Below are positions 26,701-33,744 of a stretch of DNA of 64,000 bases, in pieces. The position numbers and the translations under genes are program-made. Position 1 is the stretch's first letter. The number at the start of each line of letters is the position of its first letter. Source of the DNA: Dubosiella muris (lineage in GTDB: Bacteria; Bacillota_I; Bacilli_A; Erysipelotrichales; Erysipelotrichaceae); contig NZ_SRYG01000001.1 in the NCBI RefSeq assembly GCF_004793885.1, positions 122,999 to 186,998 of the forward strand. The letters run 5' to 3'. The notes beneath the pieces are model-generated. The model did not search any database. It was given only the letters and a program-made list of their open reading frames with translations, and had not been told where the DNA came from.

Positions 26701-27879
26701 CAGCACGAGGGTGAAATCCTCGGTTTCAATGTCGAACTGTTCCGGAAGCTGGTAGTCGATGACCGGCTTATCTTCTTTCTCTTCCTTGTTTTCGTCGTCT
26801 TTTGGTTGTTCTTCCTCTTCGTCGACTGGTTTTTGTTCCTCTTCCTCATTGTTTGTTTCGTCGTCCTCGACAGGCGGTTGCTGTTCCCCGATTTCGTTTT
26901 TGATTTCGACATACGCGTTCGTTTCGTAGTCTTTTTCATCGAGGGTGATTTCCTTCACCTGCCCGTTCAGATCGCCGACGATGACTTTCTTGTATTCGAG
27001 GTCGGTGATAATGCCGACATAATTTTTGATTTCCTTGTCGGGAATGTTTTCATCTTTCTGGTCTTTGATAAAGATGAGATCGCCGTTTTTTGGCTCGTAG
27101 TCTTCCGAAGCGAACAGTTTCTTTTCGGTCAAATCCTTGATCCACTCGTTCCAGTCGTGGCCGTACGGAATTTGCTCGTTTTTGATGCCGGCGTATTTGA
27201 GAACGAACGACGTGAACATGACGTTCCAGTCCTCGTATGGTTTGCCATACCAGTCACCGTAGCGGGTGTAGTAGTGTTCCGCGCCATCCTCGTCGATTTC
27301 AAAGTTGTCTTTGACTTCCTTGTAGTCTTTTTGAGACTTGGCGATTTGCGCGACGCGGTCGGCCGTTTTTTCTTCCAGTTTGGCCGGAATGGAATGTTCC
27401 CACTCCTCTTTCGTCTCCTTGTCGTCCTTGTTGGACTCGCACTGTCTAGTGTGGGTGTGGGCTTCTTTGCCGCAAACGAGCTCGGTCGTCCAGAAGCATT
27501 TCTCGCTGTGGGTATGGCCTTCCACCGCTTCTTTTTCCTCTTTCTGGCAGACGAGTTTCTTTTGTTCCTCATAGCACTCGTCGGTGTGCTCGTGGTCCTG
27601 GTCGCATGTCAAAACAGTTTCGACTTCGTAGCAGTCGTCCGTGTGCGTGTGGCCTTCGACGGCTTCAGTTTCTTCCAGACCGCACTGGGGCTCGTCCTGG
27701 CTTTCGTAGCATTCGTCGATGTGCTCGTGCTCTTCCTTGCCGCAATAGTACACGATGTCGTCACGTTCCATCGTGACGGCGGGCAGGATGAGGGCGTATG
27801 TCGTGCAGAAGACGACGACGCAGCTCAAAATGGATACGAAACGATGCCATACGCGTTTTTGTTGTCGTTTGTTGTTCAT
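23785..27879 (-). CDS. LPXTG tip-type adhesin with Cys/His repeats, degenerate CHAP-like domain and fibro-slime module
   Basis: A 1364-residue protein. Hydrophobic export segment at about 14-36. Residues 45-148 hold repeated H-x-H-x-x-x-C-Y knuckles. Residues 175-320 look like the CHAP/NlpC-type domain of related adhesins (YTRYGDWYGKPYEDW), but Asn219 and Tyr287 stand where Cys and His are expected. A Glu/Lys/Gln-rich linker follows (about 330-500). A large AT-rich module (about 650-1200) ends in a fibro-slime-type domain (YFFFGDDDMWVFLDG, DLGGVH). Then a CnaB-like domain, LPETG (1324-1328), a helix and basic tail. The sorting signal plus class C sortase imply incorporation at a pilus tip or base. 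Confidence 0.88.
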   Translation of the reverse strand: MNNKRQQKRVWHRFVSILSCVVVFCTTYALILPAVTMERDDIVYYCGKEEHEHIDECYESQDEPQCGLEETEAVEGHTHTDDCYEVETVLTCDQDHEHTDECYEEQKKLVCQKEEKEAVEGHTHSEKCFWTTELVCGKEAHTHTRQCESNKDDKETKEEWEHSIPAKLEEKTADRVAQIAKSQKDYKEVKDNFEIDEDGAEHYYTRYGDWYGKPYEDWNVMFTSFVLKYAGIKNEQIPYGHDWNEWIKDLTEKKLFASEDYEPKNGDLIFIKDQKDENIPDKEIKNYVGIITDLEYKKVIVGDLNGQVKEITLDEKDYETNAYVEIKNEIGEQQPPVEDDETNNEEEEQKPVDEEEEQPKDDENKEEKEDKPVIDYQLPEQFDIETEDFTLVLKPRVFDDEKEEEQPKEEEKTSEPVEEDEEQGLHIKQYSLLEQENVQDKIDEENELTKEELDQIAQDNEKQQEEQREKPVPTVKLEKIEEQTTEEDQEEIEQLKEQVDEENLLDLSFYKLRFFVDDQEIDLGDQKFDAELTPTKKFVDNCDVDQEFPDAAPEAEVGYYLQVVQPGTEVPANLVEGTNTTKEETNPEEEVQQPEQATIQTMSMPMATVQTNDSLLINDAYDGESIITVLNADEPLGTIVNKTPNPEFKVQIYGRLYKNKEADETDYAQPVLDRQKNTFQVIDMSDGIPSAFSGKNIKFNDYKKGKDGEYLNKFIQYLSPEPEILYSSTEYHYHQAPSLKYFNKLDGISSYTPEKIWILKDGKNAESVDKNDWYEFTNWNDVHFTNYSNHDDLYDENSNPQGKYVLITDNTVIRLIFTEVKTDTSSPTTFWDYDFFDKDGNIKLGNKNIGINNQGNYSNTSNSTLIFGNKHISEPLGHANDLNKNGKNINQSAGDYSEKIYKTYKKTDGTEITQEIDRVVKSHPVFGIVGNKQDEIESINPETGEKTVTRKIHYNVNAPNLFFDGDAEGKTDPLKGSLKFHRTGDTYRLYGVTGPNQYTKDTLDTFNSTESWDHKVYFQYNSFWPLDKYDISKNHGGPTTKKMYTADADGKNRNNVSLYDTDDGQDHNMVFGMRYDVNFNLDENYKGPLEYFFFGDDDMWVFLDGYLLCDLGGVHQTLGAELDIRKAYSVAAGKELPTGKHTLTVYYLERGQSGSTCYIEYTLPEVSFDIPENKTGELTIEKQSNDPDPEKEYTFEVELSDKEGNGLNDDYALTVYEKDDQGQVTVDLERSNVTYHSKGEIKLKNGQYAVVKYLPLGTRFTIRELLSEADKSSTLVSSCNYTGCNFPIGDNPPNGIYTVSGEIPESGSNYAKFVYVYNNKTYQLPETGSPGIDPPLIAGGASVMTTSFYALALQRKGRWKKRKK

Positions 27880-27904
27880 GGTCTGGTTTCCCCTTTCTTG
27901 TGGT

Positions 27905-28495
27905 TTATACGCCGCCGATGGACGTGAGCGGCCAAAGCTTCATCGTCAGCTTGCCGATGATTTGCTCTTCGGCGATCGGTCCAATCGACTTCTTTCTTGA
28001 ATCCATGGAAACGCTGCGGTGGTCGCCCATGACGAACCAGCGGTCTTCGGGTACCTGGTATGGATACTCGATGTCCGTTTCGCCGAGCGCTTTTTCCTGC
28101 AAATATGGTTCCTGCAATTCCTCCCCGTTGACGTACACGGTGCCATCGTCTTCGATGTACACCCAGTCGCCCGGGCCGGCGATAACCCTTTTTACTAAAA
28201 CTTTGTTGTTATAGTAGAACGCAATAACATCTCCTGTTTTGAAGCCGCTTCCCTTGAGCGACAAAACGATTTCCCCTTCGTTAAGGGTGGGTGTCATGCT
28301 GTTGCCGTAAATTTGAAGGACCGGCATCCACATTGTCGCGGCCAGGACCGCGAAAGCGGCGACAACGATGAGCACGGCAATCGTGCTGCGTAAAGTCGCT
28401 TTGTATTTTTGATTGTGGCGAACCCGATCCCTCTCCTGGATTAAAAGCGCAAGTGACGGCATGGAAACCTCGACCCCCTGTTTCCGCGTCCTCAT
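27905..28495 (-). CDS. lepB: Type I signal peptidase
   Basis: Removes signal peptides at the outer face of the membrane. The 196-residue protein has one N-terminal membrane segment (about 37-57), Ser66 in GNSMTPTL and the general-base Lys102 in VLVKRVIAGPGD, so it is a Ser/Lys bacterial type and not the Ser/His SipW type. The ATG at 28495 has a GAGGA ribosome site; a later Met at 28462 is possible. First gene of the pilus operon, directly behind the main promoter and 25 bases before the adhesin. Dedicated peptidases are common in pilus loci. Confidence 0.92.
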   Translation of the reverse strand: MRTRKQGVEVSMPSLALLIQERDRVRHNQKYKATLRSTIAVLIVVAAFAVLAATMWMPVLQIYGNSMTPTLNEGEIVLSLKGSGFKTGDVIAFYYNNKVLVKRVIAGPGDWVYIEDDGTVYVNGEELQEPYLQEKALGETDIEYPYQVPEDRWFVMGDHRSVSMDSRKKSIGPIAEEQIIGKLTMKLWPLTSIGGV

Positions 28496-28610
28496 CGCTT
28501 TGGTCCTCTCGTCTTGCTTTCTTTTACTTTCCTGTTTCCCATTTTTGTCATAGATACCCTTTCTTATAAGTATATATAACTTTCAAAATCTTCTGTAATT
28601 TAGTACAATT

Positions 28611-28640
28611 ATAATACTCTCTTTTGAAACAAGATGTCAA
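28611..28640 (-). promoter_or_regulatory. Main promoter of the pilus-type operon
   Basis: TTGACA (28640-28635) and TATTAT (28616-28611) with an 18-base spacer on the minus strand. The remainder of 28496-28765 is AT-rich; I see no further gene there. Confidence 0.6.
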
Positions 28641-28765
28641 CGTTTAGTTTCACGATTATATTGTATTAATGATTATAGTACATTTCATTTTTCCTCTCTT
28701 TATGTCGCCTTTTCTTTTCATCTTTAACGGTTTCTCAAGCGAAAAAAAATTTCTTCAAAAAAAGC

Positions 28766-28794
28766 TTGCGTTTTGTCTTCTCTTCGTGTAAATT
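28766..28794 (+). promoter_or_regulatory. Promoter of the 5S rRNA gene
   Basis: TTGCGT (28766-28771), 17-base spacer, TAAATT (28789-28794), six bases before the 5S 5' end. Confidence 0.6.
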
Positions 28795-28800
28795 AATAGA

Positions 28801-28919
28801 GGATTTAGTGATGATAGCGAAGAGGAAATACCTGTTCTCGTACCGAACACAGAAGTCAAGCTCTTCTGCGCCGACGATAGTTGGCTTCGCGCCTGCGAAA
28901 ATAGGACGTTGCTAAGTCC
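28801..28919 (+). rRNA. rrf: 5S ribosomal RNA, isolated copy
   Basis: The 119-nt sequence contains the universal 5S core (GATAGCGAAGAGG, TACCGAACACAGAAGTCAAG, ATAGGACGTTGCTAAG). Its ends GGATTTAG and CTAAGTCC pair into helix I. No 16S, 23S or tRNA gene is nearby, so it stands outside any rRNA operon in this window. It has its own promoter and is followed by a T-run and a terminator. Confidence 0.93.
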
Positions 28920-28939
28920 TTTTTTTTATGCTTGGAGCC

Positions 28940-28962
28940 GATGCCTTCGGGCATCTTTTTTT
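28940..28962 (+). terminator. Rho-independent terminator after the 5S rRNA gene
   Basis: GATGCC-TTCG-GGCATC stem with a UUCG tetraloop, followed by seven T. It ends two bases before the left end of the IS30 element. Confidence 0.8.
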
Positions 28963-28964
28963 CG

Positions 28965-30068
28965 GCCTTGAATTTACACTTTAAGTGCAACACTAAAAAA
29001 AGTGGAACATAGAAGCACCCATGATACACTAATGGTGACCAAACCAAATGAATCAGGAGGGCATATCTATGAACCACTACACTCATCTTACTATAGAAGA
29101 GCGAGAAGAGATACTAAAATATTCATTCTTAGGCTTCTCAATCTGTAAGATTGCGAAAATACTCCACCGAAATAAATCAACGATTTCCAGAGAATTGAAA
29201 AGGAATGCTTCCCAAGGCAAATACAGTCCTTCGATGGCCCAATCAGAGTATTCGAAAAGACGAACACATTGTGGAAGAAAGAAAATATTGAATGACCCTG
29301 TTCGCTATGAATGGGTACGTAACTGCTTCTTGGATCATCAATGGTCCCCTGAAGAAATCGCTGAAGATTAGAGTACGAAAAAGCGGATTGGTCAATCAGT
29401 CATAATACGATCTATAGAGCGATCTATGCCGGCTTGTTTGATGAAAAGAATCTCTCTCATGGCAATCGAGGAGCTATTCGAAAGCTAAGACATAGAGGAA
29501 AATCAAGGCATACGAAGGACTATATCGAAAAACGAGGAAAGATCCAGATCAGCAATGAATTAAAAGATCGTCCTGAAGAAGCCAATAATCGCTCACGACT
29601 TGGCGATTGGGAGGGAGATACAGTAGCTGGAGCGACCGGAAAAGCCTGTCTTGTGACATATGTTGATAGAAAGAGCAGATTTCTAAAATGCATGAAGATA
29701 GCCAAGAAGAAAAGCGACCTGGTAAAAGAAGCGACCATTCAACTTCTAAAAGAGGAGCCACTCTGCACGATTACCCCGGATCGAGGAAAAGAGTTTACTG
29801 CGCATCCGGATATAACGGAAGAACTGAATCAAGTCCAATTTTATTTTCCGCTTCCACGACATCCATGGGATAGAGGAACAAACGAAAATACAAATGGTCT
29901 TTTGAGAGAATACTTTCCGAAAGGAAAAGATCTCACCGATATACCAGAAGAGTACATCCAAGAAAAAGTAGATGAACTGAACAAACGGCCTAGAAAATGT
30001 TTAGGCTACAAAACACCATATGAAGTGTATTATTCGGAAACGTTGCACTTAATTTGACAATTCAAGGC
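28965..30068 (+). mobile_element. IS30-family insertion sequence
   Basis: A 1104-bp element bounded by imperfect inverted repeats of about 27 bp: GCCTTGAATT...AAGTGCAAC at 28965-28991 and its inverse at 30042-30068 (about 23 of 27 positions agree). One transposase gene fills it. No direct target duplication is apparent in the flanks (left CG, right AT), which suggests that the current ends do not come from a single simple insertion. The right end interrupts an RpiR-type regulator; the left end abuts the 5S terminator. Confidence 0.85.
29069..30057 (+). pseudogene. IS30-family transposase with a single-base frameshift
   Basis: ATG at 29069 with an AGGAGGG ribosome site. The N-terminal helix-turn-helix (HLTIEEREEILKY, KSTISRELKRN) reads to WSPEEIAED and a stop at about 29371. 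Removing one base near 29363 (GCTGAAGA where GCTGAAAGA is expected) restores the frame: E-R-L-E-Y-E-K-A-D-W and NTIYRAIYAGLFDEKN, then the DDE core: D in RLGDWEGDTVAG, D in ITPDRGKEFT, E in TNENTNGLLREYFP. All catalytic residues remain, so inactivation looks recent, or rare slippage in the A-run could still yield enzyme. Confidence 0.85.
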
Positions 30069-30654
30069 ATAAAAAGCCACCTTCCATCGTCACAAGTAGC
30101 GCGACAGACTGATTGCCAAGATAGAGGGCCACTTCCATCTGCTCCTGCAAATCGAGGCTCGTTTCGACGATTTTCCCCATTCGTGCCATGCGCGATTGAA
30201 TGTGCAAGCCAATGACGCTTGCAAACTCAAGGCCGAACACCGCGATCCGGTCCGCCTCTTTCATCCACGTGCAAATCCGGTCCATCTGCTCAACGTCCAC
30301 CGTCTCGAACGCGTTTTGGATATTTTGAATGGATTGCTCGGTAAAACGGGAATAAATCGGTAGCAAGTCCTCTTTTTTCGCCCGTTTCACTTCCAAAGAA
30401 TAATCGGTTTCAATGCCAAGCGATTTTTCGCAAGACCTTTTAAACTCTGTAAATCCCGAATACCCTAAAAGACGTACAAAACGGGAGATAGAGGCACAGG
30501 ATACAAAGCATATATCTGCCACGTCCTGAATTGTCATCGCCGGAAGCTCATCAAAGTGATTGAGCATCGTTTTCGCAATCATATAATTCGCGTCTTTTTG
30601 ATAATTTTCGTTCATTAGATGCAATAGCTGATTCAATACAAATGGATTATTCAT
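30049..30654 (-). pseudogene. MurR/RpiR-family regulator truncated by the IS30 end
   Basis: RpiR regulators combine an N-terminal helix-turn-helix with a C-terminal SIS sugar-phosphate domain and are usually 250-290 residues. The helix-turn-helix (MTIQDVADICFVSCASISRF) is intact. The SIS domain stops after about 195 native residues at VALLVTMEGG, and the last few codons plus stop come from the IS inverted repeat. The missing C-terminal part is not found on the far side of the IS. DNA binding may persist, but sensing is probably damaged. Repeats upstream (30680-30722) may be its operator. Confidence 0.8.
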
Positions 30655-30679
30655 TCTGATTCCTTTCCCAAATTAAAAA

Positions 30680-30722
30680 GACATTTATTGTGACATTTAT
30701 TGTGACATTTATTGTGACATTT
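30680..30722. repeat. 12-bp direct repeat x3.5 upstream of the truncated rpiR
   Basis: GACATTTATTGT occurs three times head to tail (30680, 30692, 30704) plus a partial GACATTT. The unit is close to one helical turn, as in arrays of protein-binding sites, and it lies 26 bases upstream of the regulator start. Confidence 0.7.
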
Positions 30723-30752
30723 TCGTTCACCTTATCATGATCCGGGCCGTTT

Positions 30753-32099
30753 CTAAATTTTATCCATATGAATTTCCCAATATCCATTTTTCTTACTGCC
30801 CACACGATGGATGATTCCTTTTTCTCGCAGTTGTTTTACGTGTCGTGCAATCGTCCTATCCGTCATATTCAATTTTTCCCTTAACACTTCTCTTGTATAT
30901 CCCGGATCTTCTATTAATAAATCCAGTATAGCTTGTTGTGTTTTACTTAGAGACTTTGGCAATTCCATTCGATTGATTGGCTTCCGCACCACTTGCTCCT
31001 CCGATGCGGTAAATTCAATCATAATATCCTGCGGCTTCACAAAATATTTAGGGGCCGGCGCTTCGTTTTGAGCGCATGCCAACTGGATTTTTTCCACGCC
31101 GCGTCCCCAGCTTTCAATAAATCCGGCAATATGAAATACATTCGCAAGTTTCGGGTTATATGGCCTGGAAGCGTGTTTTCCCAACAAATCATCCATTGTC
31201 CAATGTTCCGGAAGACAACCTACGTTGGCGATATACACCCGGTCCTCGTACACGCTGACCTGAATCGGGATGCATGACTGATATTGTTTATGGACAATCG
31301 CGTTTAACAACGCTTCTCGCAGCGCTTCTTTCGGTACAAAATACCGTTCGATGCGCTGTATGCCTTCATACGTGATTTTCGCCCGCATGTACTTGAGATA
31401 GACGAGCTCCATGATCCGGTCGACAATCGTGATCAGCGGGCCGTGCACCTCGTCCTGATACAGCAAGTCCGCGTCCGTTTCGAAATAGCCGATTTTCACA
31501 TACGCACCCGCCATCCATTGTTCGGGCTTTTTGGCGAACAAAAGCATCGCAGCGTTTGTCAAATAGCTGCCATGAGTCAAATGGAGCTTTTCCAGCAAAA
31601 CCGCTTTCGGCTCATCCAAAAGTTTTGGCTCGATCCGGCCGCTTTTGGAAGCGAGTTCCTTGAAACAGGCAATCGCCTCGTCGTCGACATCGTCCATCGT
31701 GAACACCGGAAACGCCATGTTGTCCCAAGTGATGCCTCGCTTTCGCAAAAGAAATGCTTCCAGAGCTGGGCCAGTCAACACCTGCTTCGTGCTTCCGCTT
31801 CGAATGTAGTAGATGCCTTTGCACGAAATCCCGACCGGATAAGGCGGAACGACGATTTCAATATATTCCAATCCGTTTTCTTCATACACATTGACATCAA
31901 CGAGGATCCCCATCGCATCCCGTACTTTGTTTGGAATGTCCTCCAGCAGCTTTTTCACGTCGCGTACGCCAACCACGTTTCCCGCATCGTCGCGGCCAAT
32001 CACCAGCCTGCCGCCCTCCGCATTCGCGAAGCCGCAAATCCACTCCAAATATTTATCGTGCCATTTTTCTTTCCATTCTATGTTTTGTGTTTCCATCAT
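30753..32099 (-). CDS. AlbA/Schlafen-type ATP-binding regulator with winged helix
   Basis: A 448-residue COG2865-like protein. The N-terminal AlbA_2 domain has WICGFANAEGGRLVIGRDD. The middle carries a GHKL-ATPase-like part (ALREALLNAIVHKQY, PYNPKLANVFHIAGFIESWG). The C-terminus is a winged helix (TREVLREKLNMTDRTIARHV). Such proteins act as regulators or in defence; targets cannot be read from sequence. The frame is open 34 codons further upstream, but the ATG at 32099 has an AAGGGG site and fits the family start. Confidence 0.8.
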   Translation of the reverse strand: MMETQNIEWKEKWHDKYLEWICGFANAEGGRLVIGRDDAGNVVGVRDVKKLLEDIPNKVRDAMGILVDVNVYEENGLEYIEIVVPPYPVGISCKGIYYIRSGSTKQVLTGPALEAFLLRKRGITWDNMAFPVFTMDDVDDEAIACFKELASKSGRIEPKLLDEPKAVLLEKLHLTHGSYLTNAAMLLFAKKPEQWMAGAYVKIGYFETDADLLYQDEVHGPLITIVDRIMELVYLKYMRAKITYEGIQRIERYFVPKEALREALLNAIVHKQYQSCIPIQVSVYEDRVYIANVGCLPEHWTMDDLLGKHASRPYNPKLANVFHIAGFIESWGRGVEKIQLACAQNEAPAPKYFVKPQDIMIEFTASEEQVVRKPINRMELPKSLSKTQQAILDLLIEDPGYTREVLREKLNMTDRTIARHVKQLREKGIIHRVGSKKNGYWEIHMDKI

Positions 32100-32149
32100 T
32101 CCAACCCCTTGTCTTTTCAATGATTTTAACATATTTCTGAACCAGAAAA

Positions 32150-32173
32150 TAAAAAAGCCCGATTTCTCGAGCT
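32150..32173 (-). terminator. Terminator after pfkA
   Basis: On the minus strand AGCTCGA-GAAA-TCGGGCT (one G-T pair) is followed by TTTTTTATTTT. Confidence 0.65.
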
Positions 32174-32178
32174 TTTCG

Positions 32179-33264
32179 CTAGTCACCAAAGCTAATGCCA
32201 ATTAATTTCGCCTCGCCAATGATGCTGGAGTTTGGATCCACGAGCTTTAGCTTTCCGGCCGCTTCCTTCAATGGCACTTTCACCATTTCCCGGTTTTTAT
32301 AGGCGACCATGTAGCCGTATTCGCCTTTGACGATCATCCGGCCGCCCGCCGCGCCAACACGGCTGGCAAACACCCGGTCGTAAGCGTCCGGCGCGCCGCC
32401 ACGCTGCGTATGGCCAGGCACTGTGACCCGCACTTCCCGACCGGTTCGCTCTTCGATTTGAGCCGCCAGCTCGTAGGAAACCGAAGGATACGGGGAGTTT
32501 TTCAGTTTTTCCTTGTATTCTTTTTTCGTCAGCTTGGCGTCCTCTTTCGAGATCGCGCCTTCCGCGACCGCCAAAATCATAAACCGGCCGCCATTTAAGT
32601 TCGTCGTTTTTTTGTTTTCGATGACGTCGATGATCTTATCCAAATCGTACGGGATTTCCGGCAGCAAAATGATATCCGCGCCGCCCGCGATGCCCGCGTT
32701 CAACGGCAGCCAGCCGGTTTTGTGCCCCATGATCTCCACGATAAACACGCGGCCGTGGCTGCTGGCCGTCGTGTGGATCTCGTCAATGGCGCGCGTCGCG
32801 ATATCGACCGCCGACTGGAATCCGAACGTCATGTCCGTTCCCCACAAGTCGTTGTCGATCGTTTTCGGCATCGCCACCACGTTGAGTCCTTCTTCCGACA
32901 ACAAGTTGGCCGTCTTGATCGAGCCGTTGCCGCCCAGCACGACAAGGCAATCCAAATCGAGCTGCTTGTACGTGTGCTTCATCGCTTTGACTTTGTCAAT
33001 GCCGTTTTCATCCGGTTTGCGAATCTTTTTGAACGGTACGCGGCTCGTTCCTAAAATCGTCCCGCCAATCGTCAGGATTCCATTAAAATCCGACTGCTGC
33101 AAGATCCGGTATTTCCCATACATCAATCCTTTGTATCCATCCTCGAATCCATAAAATTCCACCGGCTCGTCGGCCGCGTGGCGCACAGACTTGTAGATGG
33201 CGCGCATAGTGGCGTTGAGCGCCTGGCAGTCGCCGCCACTTGTGAGCATTCCTATTTTTAACAT
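32179..33264 (-). CDS. pfkA: 6-phosphofructokinase
   Basis: Phosphorylates fructose 6-phosphate at C1 in glycolysis. The 361-residue form from MLKIGMLTSGGDCQALNATM (GGAGG ribosome site) has the substrate motifs PKTIDND and MGHKTGWL. The position deciding the phosphate donor reads GGNGS with Gly, as in ATP enzymes, and lacks the GGDD of pyrophosphate enzymes, while PKTIDND carries the Lys typical of pyrophosphate and mixed-substrate group III enzymes. ATP use is therefore likely but not certain. The usual Asp of GGDG is Asn here. Monocistronic, with a terminator downstream. Confidence 0.9.
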   Translation of the reverse strand: MLKIGMLTSGGDCQALNATMRAIYKSVRHAADEPVEFYGFEDGYKGLMYGKYRILQQSDFNGILTIGGTILGTSRVPFKKIRKPDENGIDKVKAMKHTYKQLDLDCLVVLGGNGSIKTANLLSEEGLNVVAMPKTIDNDLWGTDMTFGFQSAVDIATRAIDEIHTTASSHGRVFIVEIMGHKTGWLPLNAGIAGGADIILLPEIPYDLDKIIDVIENKKTTNLNGGRFMILAVAEGAISKEDAKLTKKEYKEKLKNSPYPSVSYELAAQIEERTGREVRVTVPGHTQRGGAPDAYDRVFASRVGAAGGRMIVKGEYGYMVAYKNREMVKVPLKEAAGKLKLVDPNSSIIGEAKLIGISFGD

Positions 33265-33320
33265 ACGTCTGTTCCTCCTTCTTTTCATTATAGTCTTCTC
33301 CTGCCGTAAAACGAATCTTT

Positions 33321-33348
33321 TTGACATTTTTAAAAATTTCTATATATT
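33321..33348 (+). promoter_or_regulatory. Promoter of the padR operon, in an AT-rich dyad region
   Basis: TTGACA (33321-33326), 16-base spacer, TATATT (33343-33348). Just downstream (33353-33379) lies the near-palindrome ATATATAGATTTTATATATAT, a plausible PadR autoregulatory site. Confidence 0.55.
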
Positions 33349-33420
33349 TTTCGTTTATATATAGATTTTATATATATCATGCGTTATACTAGGATCATCA
33401 AAGAAAGGAGGCGACTGGAT

Positions 33421-33744
33421 ATGCGCTTTCCGCTTCCCGCGCCTTTGCTTGAGTTTTTGATCCTCGCCTCGCTGGAAAACGAGGATTCGTACGGCTATGA
33501 AATTTGCCAGACGATCAAAACCATTCAAGCTATTAAAGAACCTGTGCTGTATCCGATTTTAAAAAAACTTCAAAACGAAAACCAAATCGACAGCTATGAA
33601 AAAATCATTCGCAACCGCCGCCGCAAATACTACGCCCTGACCGAAGCCGGCCGAAACGAGCTGGCCGCCATGCGCCAGGACTGGCAGCTCTACGTCGACG
33701 GCATCGACAAAATCGTCCAGCCGAAAGGAGAAACCCATGCGTAA
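33421..33744 (+). CDS. PadR-family transcriptional regulator
   Basis: A 107-residue winged-helix protein starting MRFPLPAPLLEFLILASLEN with an AAAGGAGG ribosome site. It has the PadR signature YGYEICQTIK, the recognition region PVLYPILKKLQNENQI and the wing (NRRRKYYALTEAGR). PadR proteins usually repress their own operon and a membrane-stress or efflux function. The stop overlaps the next gene by eight bases, so the pair is cotranscribed and translationally coupled. Confidence 0.9.
   Translation: MRFPLPAPLLEFLILASLENEDSYGYEICQTIKTIQAIKEPVLYPILKKLQNENQIDSYEKIIRNRRRKYYALTEAGRNELAAMRQDWQLYVDGIDKIVQPKGETHA

Noticed and set aside
29363-29434. Programmed frameshift in the IS30 transposase.
   Set aside because: IS30 transposases are normally made from one frame, and the shift site lacks a slippery heptamer with a downstream structure. 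A one-base deletion is simpler.
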